Assembly (NCBI RefSeq): GCF_028613635.1
Contig: NZ_JAQRMY010000001.1
Location: forward strand, 1-64,000
From: Devosia sp. ZB163
GTDB taxonomy: Bacteria; Pseudomonadota; Alphaproteobacteria; Rhizobiales; Devosiaceae
Length of the DNA stretch: 64,000 nt
Direction of reading: 5' to 3'
The translations under genes and the position numbers were made by a program. The notes under the pieces were generated by a model. It had not been told where the DNA came from. It did not search any database and worked only from the letters and a program-made list of their open reading frames with translations. This document shows, in pieces, positions 17,218 to 30,564 of the stretch; within the stretch, counting starts at the first letter, position 1; each line of letters starts with the position of its first letter.

Positions 17218-17904
17218 ATGAAAACCATCGGCCTCATCGGCGGCATGAGCTGGGAATCCACGGCTCACTACTACGCCATCCTCAATCGCGAGACAGCAGC
17301 CCGTCTGGGTGGCCTGCACTCGGCGCCCGTGATCGTCCACTCGGTCGATTTCGCCCCCATCGAGGCGATGCAGCGGGCGGGTGATTGGGAGGGCGCCGGC
17401 GCGATTCTCGCACGCATCGCCGCCTCGCTTGAGGCCCAGGGCGCCGGCGTCATCGGCCTGGCCACCAACACCATGCACATCTGCGCCCCGCAGATCGTCG
17501 CTGCGCTGAATGTCCCCTTCGTCCACATCTCCGCCCCCACCGCCGATGCCCTGCTGGCCGACGGCATCGGCAAGGTCGGGCTGCTGGGCACCCGCTTCAC
17601 CATGGAGAAGCGCTTCTACATCGAGGGGCTGGAGCAGCGCGGCCTCGAGGTCCTGGTGCCCGATGTCGGCATCACCAACCTCAACGGCATCATCTACGAG
17701 GAACTCTGCCTCGGCATCGTGCGCGACGAGTCCCGCCGCATCTACATCGACGCCATCACCCGGCTGCAAGCCCGCGGCGCCGAAGCCGTGATCCTCGGCT
17801 GCACCGAGATCTGCATGCTGATCGACGACAGCGTCAGCCCGCTCCCGACCTACGACACCACCGACCTGCACGCCAAGGCGCTGGTCGCGGCCGCTTTGAG
17901 CTGA
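17218..17904 (+). CDS. Aspartate/glutamate racemase family protein (YgeA type)
   Basis: A 228-aa PLP-independent amino-acid racemase-fold protein. It begins KTIGLIGGMSWEST, the typical first strand. The second catalytic position is Cys195 in LGCTE, while the first is Thr83 in ATNTMH rather than cysteine. That Thr/Cys pair is the arrangement in E. coli YgeA, a broad-specificity racemase, so the change is not a sign of decay. It may supply D-amino acids for the envelope (inference). It stands alone, followed by a dispersed repeat and convergent to the chemoreceptor genes. Confidence 0.85.
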   Translation: MKTIGLIGGMSWESTAHYYAILNRETAARLGGLHSAPVIVHSVDFAPIEAMQRAGDWEGAGAILARIAASLEAQGAGVIGLATNTMHICAPQIVAALNVPFVHISAPTADALLADGIGKVGLLGTRFTMEKRFYIEGLEQRGLEVLVPDVGITNLNGIIYEELCLGIVRDESRRIYIDAITRLQARGAEAVILGCTEICMLIDDSVSPLPTYDTTDLHAKALVAAALS

Positions 17905-17916
17905 GCCCTCCCCTTG

Positions 17917-18071
17917 CCTTCTCCCCTTGTGGGAGAAGGTGGCGCGCAGCGCCGGATGAGGGGTCCCGCAGCCAATGGCTGCGCGATCGGAGCGTAGCGA
18001 AGAGCGATGGTGTGCGCGCAGAGATAGCCCTCATCCGCCCTTCGGGCACCTTCTCCCACAAGGGGAGAAGG
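17917..18071. repeat. Dispersed palindromic repeat, long inverted pair
   Basis: Arms of about 45 bases (17917-17962 and 18028-18071) are nearly perfect inverse copies built from CCTTCTCCCCTTGTGGG and the module GGATGAGGG. The left arm carries GGAGAAGGTGGCGCG followed by CAGCGCCGGATGAGGGG, which recurs with a single mismatch at 33455-33489. It lies between two convergent genes and may also end transcription. Confidence 0.85.
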
Positions 18072-18092
18072 TTGCCATCGACAGCTTCCGGG

Positions 18093-20405
18093 CTAAGCCG
18101 CCCGCCGCATCCCGCCATGCTGCTCCGACACCTGGAACACCTCGACGATCCGGTCGAGCTCGGAGGCCTGCGCCTCGGTCTGCTCGATCGCCGCATTGGT
18201 CTCCTCGACCAGCGCCGCATTATGCTGGGTCATCTCGTCCATCTGGCGGACCGCGGTGTTGACCTCTTCGATCGCCGCCGCCTGCTCCTGGCTGTCATTG
18301 GCGATCTTTTCCATCAGCTGGTTCGACGAACGCGCCGCCCCGAGGATGGCCTCGAGCTTTTCGGCTGCCTGGGCCACGAGCCGCGAGCCGGAGCCCACCT
18401 CGCTGCCCGATTGCTCGATCAGCGCCTTCACTTCCGCCGAGGCTTCCGCCGCCGACTGCGCGAGCCGCCGCACTTCCACCGCGACAACTGCAAAGCCCTT
18501 GCCCGCTTCGCCGGCCCGTGCCGCCTCGACCGAGGCATTGAGCGCGAGGAGGTTGGTCTGGAAGGCGATGTCGTCGATCATCCCGATGATGTTGGAGATC
18601 TTGGCCGAGGAGCTGGTGATCCGCTCCATGGCCGCATTGGCCTCCTGCATCACCTGGCCGCCCTGCTCGGCCGCGAGCGTCACCCGCCCTGCCGCCTCGC
18701 TTGCCTGCAGCGCGTTCTGGGCATTGGCGCCGACAGTGGTCGCCAGCTGCTCCATGGCCGCCGAGGTTTCCTCGATGGTCGCCGCCTGCTTGGTGGTGCG
18801 CTCGCTGAGATCGTTCGCGCCCGACAGGATTTCTCCGGTTGCCGTCTTCAGCCCGCGCGAGGTCTGCTTGAGCTGGCCGACAATCTCGGTGAGCCGTTCG
18901 GCCACGAGGTTGGTGTCCTGCTTGAGCCGCTGGAACGCCCCGCCATACTGGCCCGTGACACGCCGGGTAAGGTTCGTCTGCGCCAGCGCCGACAGCACCT
19001 CGCCGGTTTCGCCCAGCCCGCGATCCACCGTCTCGACCAGCGAGTTGACGCTGCCCGCGAGCGCATTGAGCTCCTGGTCGGGAAACTCCGCCGACACGCG
19101 CCGGGAGAAGTCGCCATCGATCGCGGCATCGACCACGTCGCCGAATGCGGATTGCAGCTCGGCCATCATGCGGGCCCGCTCTTCCTGGTCCCGGATGATG
19201 CGCACCGCCTCGGCCTCGGTCATCTCGGCGACTTTCTTGCCGTTCTCGCGGAACACCTCGACGGCGCGGGCCAGCGTGCCCACCTCGTCGATCCGCTCCG
19301 TACCCGCCACCGTGACCGAATAGTCGCCGTCGGCCATCGTCTTGACCGTCCGGCCCATCGCGCCGAGCGGACCGCCCACAAGCGTGCGGATCAGGACGAA
19401 CAGCAGGGCACAGGCGGCGATCACGCAGATCGCCGAGAGCGCGATGATGGTCATCCGGCCCTGGTTCAGGGCCGCCTCGAGCGTCGCCACCGGCACGCTC
19501 GCGATCACCACCCAGCGATCCGCGGTCCCCGCGACGCTGAACGGCTGGGCCGTCTGCCGGATGGCTGTGCCGTCGGTGCCGGTGGTGTCGGCTTCCTTGG
19601 CGGCGCCGTCGGCAAGTGCGGTCGTGACGATGCCGCTGATCGGGTCGGCCGGATCGACCGTCTTGCCGATCATGGCCGGGTCGGGATGCGCGACGACGAT
19701 GCCTGTCGCCGAAACGATGGTGATGCTGCCCGTGCCGAACGGCTTGATCTCGGCCATGCGGGTATTGATGTCGTTGAGCGCGAGGTCGACGCCGCCCGTG
19801 CCCATGTAGGTATCGCCGGCCTTGATCGGGCCGCTGAACGACATCAGCAGCACGTCCTTGCCCCCCACCACGTAGCTGTAGGGCTCGATCGCAACCATGC
19901 GACCCAGTTCCTTGGGCTTGAGGTAATAGTCGCCGGCGCCCGGCTGGTCGTAGCCGGCCAGTGCCTCGAGGACGACCTGGCCCGAGCCGCGGTTCCAATA
20001 GGGAATGTAGCGGCCCGTCGCGTCATGCCCCGGCTTGCCGGTGAACGCGGCGTCGTTGCCGTCGAGCGCATTCGGCTCCCAGCCCGACCAGGTGCCCAGA
20101 AGGTTCGTGTTGTTCTCGAGGAACCGCCGCAGGGTGGCATCGTAGACGGCGCGGTCCCGGATCCCCGCTGTATGCAGCCCTTCGATCGCGGCGATGATCC
20201 CCGCTGCCGCCCGCTCGCCGCGCATCAGCTCCGCCGACACGTCATTGGCGATCCCCTGGGTGGTCTCCGCCTGGAGTTCCCGCGTCTGGGACTCGATGGT
20301 GCCGCCGACCTGCTGCACCAGGAACGTCATGCCAACGGCAAACACGGCTGTAAGGGCGGCACCACCAAGCAGTGCCACCTTGAGGGATAGAGAACGTATA
20401 CGCAT
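18093..20405 (-). CDS. Methyl-accepting chemotaxis protein, dCache sensor
   Basis: A 770-aa transmembrane chemoreceptor. TM1 is at residues about 9-31. A large periplasmic double-Cache domain follows, with landmarks [25 protein letters not shown] and [14 protein letters not shown]2 is near residue 320, then a HAMP domain and a long cytoplasmic coiled coil. The signalling tip [17 protein letters not shown] is intact. The C-terminus HGGMRRAA lacks a CheR/CheB tether, unlike its two neighbours. ATG 20405 is chosen for its GGAGGAG ribosome-binding site and the basic start MRIRSLSLK; 18 in-frame residues upstream have no support. The ligand is probably a small metabolite such as an amino or organic acid (inference from Cache receptors). 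Confidence 0.93.
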   Translation of the reverse strand: MRIRSLSLKVALLGGAALTAVFAVGMTFLVQQVGGTIESQTRELQAETTQGIANDVSAELMRGERAAAGIIAAIEGLHTAGIRDRAVYDATLRRFLENNTNLLGTWSGWEPNALDGNDAAFTGKPGHDATGRYIPYWNRGSGQVVLEALAGYDQPGAGDYYLKPKELGRMVAIEPYSYVVGGKDVLLMSFSGPIKAGDTYMGTGGVDLALNDINTRMAEIKPFGTGSITIVSATGIVVAHPDPAMIGKTVDPADPISGIVTTALADGAAKEADTTGTDGTAIRQTAQPFSVAGTADRWVVIASVPVATLEAALNQGRMTIIALSAICVIAACALLFVLIRTLVGGPLGAMGRTVKTMADGDYSVTVAGTERIDEVGTLARAVEVFRENGKKVAEMTEAEAVRIIRDQEERARMMAELQSAFGDVVDAAIDGDFSRRVSAEFPDQELNALAGSVNSLVETVDRGLGETGEVLSALAQTNLTRRVTGQYGGAFQRLKQDTNLVAERLTEIVGQLKQTSRGLKTATGEILSGANDLSERTTKQAATIEETSAAMEQLATTVGANAQNALQASEAAGRVTLAAEQGGQVMQEANAAMERITSSSAKISNIIGMIDDIAFQTNLLALNASVEAARAGEAGKGFAVVAVEVRRLAQSAAEASAEVKALIEQSGSEVGSGSRLVAQAAEKLEAILGAARSSNQLMEKIANDSQEQAAAIEEVNTAVRQMDEMTQHNAALVEETNAAIEQTEAQASELDRIVEVFQVSEQHGGMRRAA

Positions 20406-20535
20406 GAAGAGCCGCTCCTCCGGCCGTGGAGACTTCTGTCGTGCCCAATAAAGCGGCAACAGTCGTTAATTAACTCTCAACCATGATTGCTGTTCGGCAC
20501 GCCCGTCTTGGGGCCGTGCCGAACGCCTCGCGGCG

Positions 20536-22584
20536 CTAGAACTCGGCCCAGTCCCTCGCCACGGCGGCATTGCCGTCGAGGTAGTTGCGGGCTGCCGTCT
20601 TCACCCTCTGCTGGAGGGCCTGCACCGAACCTGGCCGGGGCATCTCGGGCGCCGGCATGGTCGGACCGTCCCCGATCGAGAATACGTCGACGATCCGGTC
20701 GAGCTCGTTGGCCTGCCCCTCGGTCTGCTCGATCGCTGCGTTGGTCTGTTCAACCAGTGCCGCGTTCTGCTGGGTCATCTCGTCGAGCGTGCGGACTGCG
20801 ACGTTGACCTCCTCGATCGAGGAGGCCTGCGCCCGGCTCTCGCCGGCAATGCCCTGCAACAGCTCGTAGTTGGTGCGCGCACCCTCGAGCATGACCCCGA
20901 GCTTGGCGGCCGCCTCGGCCACCAGCCTTGAACCGCCGGCGACCTCCGTCCCCGATTGCTCGATCAGCGCCTTAACCTCGCTCGAAGCACTCGCGGCCGA
21001 TTGCGCCAGTCGCCGCACCTCGACAGCGACCACGGCAAAACCCTTGCCCGCGTCGCCGGCTCGTGCCGCTTCCACCGATGCGTTGAGCGCCAGCAGATTG
21101 GTCTGGAACGCGATGTCGTCGATCATTCCGATGATGTTGGAGATCTTGGCCGAGCTCTGCGTGATCCGCTCCATCGCGGCAGTCGCCTCGCGCATCACCT
21201 CGCCGCCCTGCTCGGCGGTTCGCGATACGTCAGCGGCGTTGCTGCTCGCCGACTCGGCGCGCTTGGCATTCTCCAGCACCGTCACCGCCAGCTGTTCCAT
21301 CGCCGCCGAGGTCTCTTCGATCGTCGCGGCCTGCTTGGTGGTCCGCTCGGAAAGGTCGTTGGCGCCCGAGAGGATCTCCCCCGTCGCCACCTTGAGCGAA
21401 CGCGAGGTCGATCGCAGGTTGCTTACGACATCGGTCAGCCGGTCGCCGACCGCGTTGGCATCGTCCTTGAGCCTGAGGAACGCCCCCTCGTACTGACCCT
21501 CCACCCGTTGCGTCAGGTCCGTGTTGGCCAGCGCATTGAGCACGCCGCCGGTCTCGGTCAGCCCCCGCTCGACAGTGTCGAACAGCCCGTTGAAGGCCCG
21601 CGCGATGCCGGCGAGGCTCTCATCGTCGAAATCGGTGGGCAGCCGGCCGCTGAAATCGCCGCGCATCGCCGCACCGGTATGCTCGGCCAGCAGCGCCCCA
21701 AGGCGGTTGCCCTTCTCCTGCCGCACCCGCTCCACTTCCGCCGCGGCATCGCCCTCGGCGGTCATCTGCGCCCGGCTGATCAGCGCAGCACGGAAGTCCG
21801 CCAGCACGTCGCCCAGCATCGCCATCTCCGTGACGATGCCGCCACGCGCCGCTGCCACCTCCAGGTCGCCGCTCGACAGGCGCTTGAAGCCGGCCGTCAT
21901 GCCGGCCAGCGGCCTCAGGAACAGGATGTTGGAAAGGACCAGCGTCGCGATGGCGAGGAGGACGATCATCCCCAGCCCCACGACGCTCGCGATATCGCTC
22001 AGCCGTGCCGTCTGCGCCGCCTCGGCCATCACGTCGCCATTGGCGGCCTCGATCGCGTCGGACACGGCGCTCAGCCGGTCCTCGAGCGCCTTGAACGCCT
22101 CGTTGAAGCGCGGCAGCGCCGCCTTGGCACCACCAAGATTGCCGCTCGCTACCGAGCTGACCACGTGCTCTGCCGATTCGAGATAGGCGTTGAGCGGTTC
22201 CGACACCGATCCGACCGCATCGATCACCGATTGCGGCACCGAGATGCTGGCTGCCGCCCCCACCGCTGCGCGCATCTCGGTCCCATACTCGGCGATCTCG
22301 GTGCCGGCTTCCGCCAGCCCGTTCGCATCGTAGGTGATGCCGGAGTACATCGCCCGGTACACCACGCCGCGCAACCCGTCATGGAGCATGTCGGCGGTCA
22401 TGTGGGCCCGGAGCGCGCTCATGATGGCGGCCGAGTCGCGCGACGCTTGCTGGAAGCTCTGCGACACCATGAAGGTCATCGCCGAGTAGATGCCGCCGAT
22501 CATGACGATCACGACGCCGAGCGCAAGCACGACCACTCTGGTCGGAATGCCCTTGCCGAGCACCTGACCCAACCCGAACACCAT
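20536..22584 (-). CDS. Methyl-accepting chemotaxis protein with C-terminal DWAEF
   Basis: A 682-aa chemoreceptor. TM1 lies at residues about 17-37. A helical periplasmic region of about 160 residues without Cache motifs (four-helix-bundle-like) follows, then TM2 near 205-227, HAMP, and a cytoplasmic domain whose tip [17 protein letters not shown] is identical to that of the neighbours. The protein ends ARDWAEF. This xWxxF pentapeptide resembles the NWETF tether that binds CheR and CheB in enteric receptors. It lies in the same direction as the two flanking receptors, but each has its own spacing of 76-308 bases, so separate promoters are possible. Confidence 0.93.
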   Translation of the reverse strand: MVFGLGQVLGKGIPTRVVVLALGVVIVMIGGIYSAMTFMVSQSFQQASRDSAAIMSALRAHMTADMLHDGLRGVVYRAMYSGITYDANGLAEAGTEIAEYGTEMRAAVGAAASISVPQSVIDAVGSVSEPLNAYLESAEHVVSSVASGNLGGAKAALPRFNEAFKALEDRLSAVSDAIEAANGDVMAEAAQTARLSDIASVVGLGMIVLLAIATLVLSNILFLRPLAGMTAGFKRLSSGDLEVAAARGGIVTEMAMLGDVLADFRAALISRAQMTAEGDAAAEVERVRQEKGNRLGALLAEHTGAAMRGDFSGRLPTDFDDESLAGIARAFNGLFDTVERGLTETGGVLNALANTDLTQRVEGQYEGAFLRLKDDANAVGDRLTDVVSNLRSTSRSLKVATGEILSGANDLSERTTKQAATIEETSAAMEQLAVTVLENAKRAESASSNAADVSRTAEQGGEVMREATAAMERITQSSAKISNIIGMIDDIAFQTNLLALNASVEAARAGDAGKGFAVVAVEVRRLAQSAASASSEVKALIEQSGTEVAGGSRLVAEAAAKLGVMLEGARTNYELLQGIAGESRAQASSIEEVNVAVRTLDEMTQQNAALVEQTNAAIEQTEGQANELDRIVDVFSIGDGPTMPAPEMPRPGSVQALQQRVKTAARNYLDGNAAVARDWAEF

Positions 22585-22892
22585 TCCGAACCTCCTGGTT
22601 CTCAGCGCGGCGACGACCAGCCTGGTGAAAACGCTTAGGGGGTTATGGTTAATGCACCGTTTCCGGTGGCCGCACCGCCGAGAATTCGGCTCAGTCTTCG
22701 GACTTGTTGGCCGTGCTTTCGTGGCTGAAGCAGCTCTGTGCCACCGTTATCTTCCGCGCCGGCCAGGTCTTTACCGCCGCGTATCCAGTTCGGGCACAGC
22801 GAACAATCCATGTTCACTTGTCCAATACAGCGGGGGAGGATCGAGGGGAGAAGGAAGAGCATAGGCCCCAACCCTCCTCCCCCTCGGTTGGC
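22585..22892. other. Intergenic region between chemoreceptors 2 and 3
   Basis: No convincing gene. On the minus strand at 22682-22705 a frame reads KSED-stop-AEF, similar to the KSDEWSEF end of the receptor at 22893, with TGA where Trp would be. A weakly similar AVKT..AR stretch lies upstream in the same frame. It may be the leftover C-terminus of a lost receptor copy. The promoter of the 20536-22584 gene should also lie here, but none was identified. Confidence 0.25.
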
Positions 22893-24911
22893 CTAGAACT
22901 CCGACCACTCGTCGGACTTGATCGCTGCGTTGCCGGAGCTGAGATAGGTCCTCGCCGCAGCCTGCACCTTCTGCCGGCTGACGGCGCCCTCCCGCCGCGG
23001 TGGCAACTCGCGAGCGGGAGCGACAGCTTCGTCCCGTCCGTCGAGGGTGAACACCGCCACGATCCGGTCGAGCTCGCTGGCCTGCGTCTCGGTCTGCTCG
23101 ATGGCAGCGTTGATCTCTTCCACCAGGGCGGCGTTGTGCTGGGTCATCTCGTCCATCTGGCGCACCGCGGTGTTCACCTCCTCGATCGCCGAGGCCTGCT
23201 CGCGGCTGTCGCGGGCGATGCCTTCGAGCAGTTCGCGATTGCCGCGGACCGCGACGAGCATCGCCTCGAGCTTGCCTGCGGCGTCGGCGACGAGCTTGGA
23301 GCCCGCCTGCACCTCTGTGCCCGATTGCTCGATGAGCGCCTTGACCTCTCTCGAAGCTTCAGCCGCCGACTGGGCTAGCCGCCGGACCTCCACCGCCACA
23401 ACGGCGAAGCCCTTGCCGGCTTCGCCCGCCCGCGCCGCTTCCACTGACGCGTTGAGGGCCAGCAGGTTGGTCTGGAAGGCGATGTCGTCGATAAGTCCGA
23501 TGATGTTGGAGATTTTCGCCGAACTGTCGCTGATCCGGCCCATCGCGTCGTTGGCCTTCAGCATCACGGCGCCCCCCTCCTCGGCCGCGTTCGTCACCTG
23601 GCCGGCATTGTCGGAGGCGCCGGCGGCGCGTTGCGCATTCGCGAGGACCGTGGTCGCGAGCTGCTCCATGGCCGCGGACGTCTCCTCGATCGTCGCCGCC
23701 TGCTTGGTGGTGCGCTCGCTGAGGTCGTTCGCTCCGGCGAGGATCTCGCCGGTCGCATTCTTGAGATCGAACGAGGTCTTCTGCAGCTGGCCGACGATCT
23801 CGGTCAGCTTCTCGGCGACAGTGTTGGTGCTGTCCTTGAGGCGCGCGAACTCACCCTGGTACGCCCCTTCCATGCGGCGCGTCAGGTCGGCATGGGCCAG
23901 CGCCGAAAGCACGTCTCCCGCCTGGCTCAGGCCCGATGCAACGGTGTCCATCAGTCCGTTGAAGTTGGAGGCGATGCGCCGGATGTCACCATCCGTGAAC
24001 TCGGCATCGATGCGCTTGCTGAGGTCGCCGCGCAGCGTTGCCGCCACCACGGCGTCGAACTCGTCCTGGAAGCCCTGCATCATGGTGGCACGATCGGCCG
24101 CCTTCTGGTGCCGGGTGCGCTCATCCTCGTTCATCTCGGCGACGCGGATGCCGTTCTCCTTGAACACCTGAACGGCGGCCGCCATCTGGCCGATCTCGTT
24201 CTTCTCGCCGGCATAGGGGACCTCGGTGGTGAAGTCGCCCTCCGCGATACGCGCCATCGTGTCGGTCACATGGGTCAGCGGCCGCGAGACGTAGCGGGTG
24301 CCGACATAGAGGGCCGCGCCCACCCCGGCGAGGAGTCCGAGCAGCGTCGCGCCGATCATCGCCGGCACGATCAGCCCCTGGAAGGCGTGCAACTCGTCCT
24401 CGATGGCGACGAAGTTGGCCTGGTCCTGTTCGACCAGCGCGTCGATCTCGGCCTGATAGGCCTTGCGGTTGGCGCGGTTGGCCTCGTTGTTGCCCTGGTC
24501 GTTGGCCTGCCGTGGATCGATCGTGCCGAGCCGCGCCGTCTCCGCGCGGAACTCACGGAACTCGGCGGAACGGGCGACGACCTTCTCGAAGGCCTCGAAC
24601 CCGTCGGGCGTCACCAGCGGACGCCAGGCGGCGAGGTGCGCGTCGATCTTGTCGAGCGACTTGAGAATGCCCTCGCCGAAGGGCGCGGCCGCTTCGGTGT
24701 CCTTGGCCGCGTAGATGCCGCGCGCATCCATGACGACGGCCGTGACGAGGCGGTTGAGATGCTCGCCATTGTAGGCGCGCGTCGCAGCCGCTTCGAGCTG
24801 CAACATGCGGTCGGAGAAGGACAGCGTGGCGTAGACGGCAAGCCCGCCCAACAGCGACACGACCAGTCCCATGACGGCAACGATGAGAAATAGTCTCGTC
24901 CGGATCTTCAT
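22893..24911 (-). CDS. Methyl-accepting chemotaxis protein with C-terminal EWSEF
   Basis: A 672-aa chemoreceptor. TM1 is at residues about 7-29 ([20 protein letters not shown]). A roughly 160-residue helical periplasmic sensor of 4HB type follows, with TM2 near 190-212 and a HAMP domain ([18 protein letters not shown]). The coiled signalling domain has the conserved tip [17 protein letters not shown]. The final residues SDEWSEF form an xWxxF CheR/CheB docking-like motif. No cheA or cheW is in the window, so the receptors must feed a signalling cluster elsewhere. Its sensor is not close to that of the adjacent receptor at 20536, while the cytoplasmic parts are highly alike. Confidence 0.93.
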   Translation of the reverse strand: MKIRTRLFLIVAVMGLVVSLLGGLAVYATLSFSDRMLQLEAAATRAYNGEHLNRLVTAVVMDARGIYAAKDTEAAAPFGEGILKSLDKIDAHLAAWRPLVTPDGFEAFEKVVARSAEFREFRAETARLGTIDPRQANDQGNNEANRANRKAYQAEIDALVEQDQANFVAIEDELHAFQGLIVPAMIGATLLGLLAGVGAALYVGTRYVSRPLTHVTDTMARIAEGDFTTEVPYAGEKNEIGQMAAAVQVFKENGIRVAEMNEDERTRHQKAADRATMMQGFQDEFDAVVAATLRGDLSKRIDAEFTDGDIRRIASNFNGLMDTVASGLSQAGDVLSALAHADLTRRMEGAYQGEFARLKDSTNTVAEKLTEIVGQLQKTSFDLKNATGEILAGANDLSERTTKQAATIEETSAAMEQLATTVLANAQRAAGASDNAGQVTNAAEEGGAVMLKANDAMGRISDSSAKISNIIGLIDDIAFQTNLLALNASVEAARAGEAGKGFAVVAVEVRRLAQSAAEASREVKALIEQSGTEVQAGSKLVADAAGKLEAMLVAVRGNRELLEGIARDSREQASAIEEVNTAVRQMDEMTQHNAALVEEINAAIEQTETQASELDRIVAVFTLDGRDEAVAPARELPPRREGAVSRQKVQAAARTYLSSGNAAIKSDEWSEF

Positions 24912-25149
24912 TGTCGACTAGGCGCACGGCCTCCCCGAAGTCATTTGGACATGAGCAGGCCGCTCCGGCGCAGGGTCCGGCAAACGGCTTGCGGTTGCTT
25001 GGTTGGTGGAATGCATAACGATAACCAGGCTCCGCCCCTCCTGTGGGCAGCGCGATGAATTTCTAGGCATTCCCTACATGACAGCTAGGCTGTTTTGCTT
25101 AACGACCGGTGAAGAGAAAGTGAGAGCGGCCGCGAGCACGTTCACGGGA
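24912..25149. other. Intergenic region upstream of chemoreceptor 3
   Basis: No open frame with coding character. It must hold the minus-strand promoter of the receptor at 22893-24911, but I could not assign -35/-10 boxes with confidence. The stretch is locally less GC-rich (around 25010-25110), as expected for a control region. Confidence 0.3.
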
Positions 25150-25189
25150 TGCTGAAAGCAGAACGGGCGCCCCGTTGGGACGCCCGTTC
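25150..25189 (-). terminator. Terminator of the F1 ATP synthase operon
   Basis: The minus-strand hairpin has left arm GAACGGGCGTCCC (plus 25177-25189) and right arm GGGGCGCCCGTTC (plus 25161-25173), with an AAC loop, giving a 13-bp stem including one G-T pair. It is followed by TGCTTTC, a weak T-run, 24 bases after the atpC stop. Confidence 0.7.
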
Positions 25190-25212
25190 AAAACAGAGTT
25201 CCGGCAGATGCC

Positions 25213-25638
25213 TTAGTGCGCGGTCGCGCCCGTACCGACCGAGGATTCGAGCAGCAGGTTGCGCCAGCTGTCGATTTCCTGCTGCAGACGCATCTCTTCG
25301 TCGGCAGTGGTCGCCGCCTGCTGCGCGGTGAGACCGGCGGCAATCAGCCCTTCGATCTTGGCGCGGTCGAATTCGGCGATGTCCTGCGCTTCTTCGGCGA
25401 GGATGGTGAACCCCTCCGGCGACACGTCGGCGAAGCCGCCGCGCACATAGTAGACGTGGCTGATGCCGCCATTGTCCACCACGGTGATGAAGCCCGGCTT
25501 CATCGTCGTCATGAACGCGGCATGGTCGCCCAGCACGGTGAAATAGCCTTCGGCGCCCGGCACGGTGACCGACTTCACGGTCTCCGAGAAGAGCAACCGC
25601 TCGGGCGAGACGATCTCGAGTTTGACGCCTTCGGCCAT
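25213..25638 (-). CDS. atpC: ATP synthase F1 subunit epsilon
   Basis: A 141-aa epsilon subunit of the central stalk. It has the N-terminal beta-sandwich (LEIVSPERLLFSETVKSV, VPGAEGYFTVLGDHA) and a C-terminal helical pair rich in Glu/Ala. It couples rotation and can restrain hydrolysis. It is the last gene of the atpHAGDC order and lies 64 bases after atpD. Confidence 0.96.
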   Translation of the reverse strand: MAEGVKLEIVSPERLLFSETVKSVTVPGAEGYFTVLGDHAAFMTTMKPGFITVVDNGGISHVYYVRGGFADVSPEGFTILAEEAQDIAEFDRAKIEGLIAAGLTAQQAATTADEEMRLQQEIDSWRNLLLESSVGTGATAH

Positions 25639-25702
25639 GATCCTGCCTCGGAAAGAGTTCGGGTCCGCCTTTGCGGCGAACCCATCGTGTGGGTTGGTGC
25701 CC

Positions 25703-27262
<1,560 letters not shown>

Positions 27263-28141
27263 CTAGAGCGCTTCCGCGCCCGAAATGATTTCGATGAGTT
27301 CTTTGGTGATCTGGGCCTGGCGCTGGCGGTTGTAGTTCAGCGTCAGCTTCTTGATCATTTCGCCCGCATTGCGCGTGGCGTTGTCCATGGCGCTCATCTG
27401 CGCCCCGAAGAAGGATGCGTTGTTCTCGAGCAGCGCGCGGAGCACCTGAACCGAGATGTTGCGCGGCAGGAGATCCTCGAGGATCGCCTCTTCGCTCGGC
27501 TCGTATTCGTAGATCAGCGTTTCGCCGGTCGGCGCTTCCGCCGTCTGGAGCTGCGCCGGGATCAGCTGCTGCGCCGTCGGCACCTGGCTGATCACGGACT
27601 TGAACTGCGCATAGAACAGCGTCGCGACGTCGAATTCGCCTGCGGCATACATCGCGAGGATCTTCTCGCCCACCAGCGACGCCTGCGCGAAGCCGATATT
27701 GCGAACCTCGCGGAAGCTGATCGCCTCGACGATCTTGTCGCCCAGCGTACGCTTGAGGATGTCGTTGCCCTTGCGGCCGACGGTGAGGATCTTCACCGTC
27801 TTGCCTTCGGCGAGCAGCTTGATCGCCGTATCGCGGGCGAGGCGCGCGATCGACGAGTTGAAGCCGCCGGCAAGGCCGCGCTCGCCCGTCGCGACGACGA
27901 GCAGGTGCACCTGGTCCTTGCCCGTGCCGCCCAGCAGCGCCGGAGCGTCCGCACGGCCGGCATAGGCAGCGCCCAGCGCCGCGAGCACCTTGCCGATGCG
28001 CTCGGCATAGGGCCGCGCAGCGACGGCGGCTTCCTGAGCGCGACGCAGCTTGGCAGCGGCCACCATCTGCATGGCCTTGGTGATCTTCTGGGTCGATTTG
28101 ACCGAGGCGATCCGGTTCTTGAGGTCCTTTAGCGAGGGCAT
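27263..28141 (-). CDS. atpG: ATP synthase F1 subunit gamma
   Basis: A 292-aa rotor shaft. It has the N-terminal coiled coil [30 protein letters not shown] and the matching C-terminal helix [39 protein letters not shown]; the Rossmann-like middle region is present. Length and both signatures are standard. It is separated from atpA by 117 bases, a longer gap than elsewhere in the operon. Confidence 0.97.
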   Translation of the reverse strand: MPSLKDLKNRIASVKSTQKITKAMQMVAAAKLRRAQEAAVAARPYAERIGKVLAALGAAYAGRADAPALLGGTGKDQVHLLVVATGERGLAGGFNSSIARLARDTAIKLLAEGKTVKILTVGRKGNDILKRTLGDKIVEAISFREVRNIGFAQASLVGEKILAMYAAGEFDVATLFYAQFKSVISQVPTAQQLIPAQLQTAEAPTGETLIYEYEPSEEAILEDLLPRNISVQVLRALLENNASFFGAQMSAMDNATRNAGEMIKKLTLNYNRQRQAQITKELIEIISGAEAL

Positions 28142-28258
28142 CGGGCCGCTCTTACTCCTCTGGGTGAAGCCGGGAAGGTCCGCGGACCTTCCGCTTCGAC
28201 TTCACGTCTAGGGTCAACGGGCGCGGCCCGGTCGGGGCCGCGCGTCGATCCGAAGGTG

Positions 28259-29790
<1,532 letters not shown>

Positions 29791-29791
<1 letters not shown>

Positions 29792-30351
29792 TATCCGACC
29801 TCTTTCATCGCGATCTTCATCGCCGTGAGCTTGGTTTTGAGTGAGCTGTCGATCATCTGGCTACCGACCTTGACCACGAGGCCACCGATCAGGCTGGAGT
29901 CGACATGTTGGTTGAGCGTGACGGACTTGCCGATCTTCGCCTTGAGCGTATCGGCCAGCGCCTTGGCCTGGGCCGCGCTGAGCGCAACGGCCGAAGTGAC
30001 GTCGGCGGTGACTTCACCGCGATGCGCGGCAGCCCGCTCCTTGAACGCGGCGACGATCGCCGGCAGCGCAAAGAGGCGCCCGTTACGTGCCACGACCTTG
30101 ACGAAGTTGCCGACCGTGGTGTGCGCCTTGGCCCGCTCGAGCACGGCGTGCATCGCCTGTGCCTTCTCCTCGGTGTTGATCACCGGGGAGCGCAGGAACC
30201 GCGCAAAGTCGATATTCTCTTCGGCAAGAGCGAGAAGCTTGTCCAGCCCCTGCTCGACTGCGGCGACGGACTTGTCGGCCTCGGCCAGTTCGAACAGCGC
30301 TGCCGCATACGGCCGCGCGATCTGGGAAAGCACTGAATCCTGCGCTGCCAA
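29791..30351 (-). CDS. atpH: ATP synthase F1 subunit delta
   Basis: A 186-aa peripheral-stalk subunit (OSCP type). It begins with the N-terminal six-helix region [19 protein letters not shown], and the conserved C-terminal sequence [23 protein letters not shown] is present. It is the first gene of the operon; the F0 genes are elsewhere, as usual in this order. The promoter must lie in 30352-30564, which I could not resolve. Confidence 0.96.
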
Positions 30352-30564
30352 TGCCCCGTCATCCTCGTGCTGCGCAACCCGAACCCGGCCACTGGAGGCG
30401 CCGGAGGCTGCTGTCGCTTATGATTGTTCGCCCGGGGAAAAACGTATGTCCCCCGGATTTTCGCGCCCCGTCTATCACGCGATGTTGGGCATCGCAAGGC
30501 ACCGGAACACGAGTCTTTCGGGGAGTTTTGTCGCAGGGGAAAGCGTCCCGCGCCAAGGGCTTCC

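Noticed and set aside
18012-20390. A 792-codon open frame on the plus strand
   Set aside because: It is the antisense shadow of the dCache chemoreceptor, long because GC-rich codon bias removes stops from the opposite strand; its translation is full of Arg/His/Asp runs with no family pattern.
22635-22871. Minus-strand 78-codon frame between chemoreceptors
   Set aside because: Composition is not coding-like and no motif is visible; the region is better seen as control sequence with a possible receptor relic in another frame.
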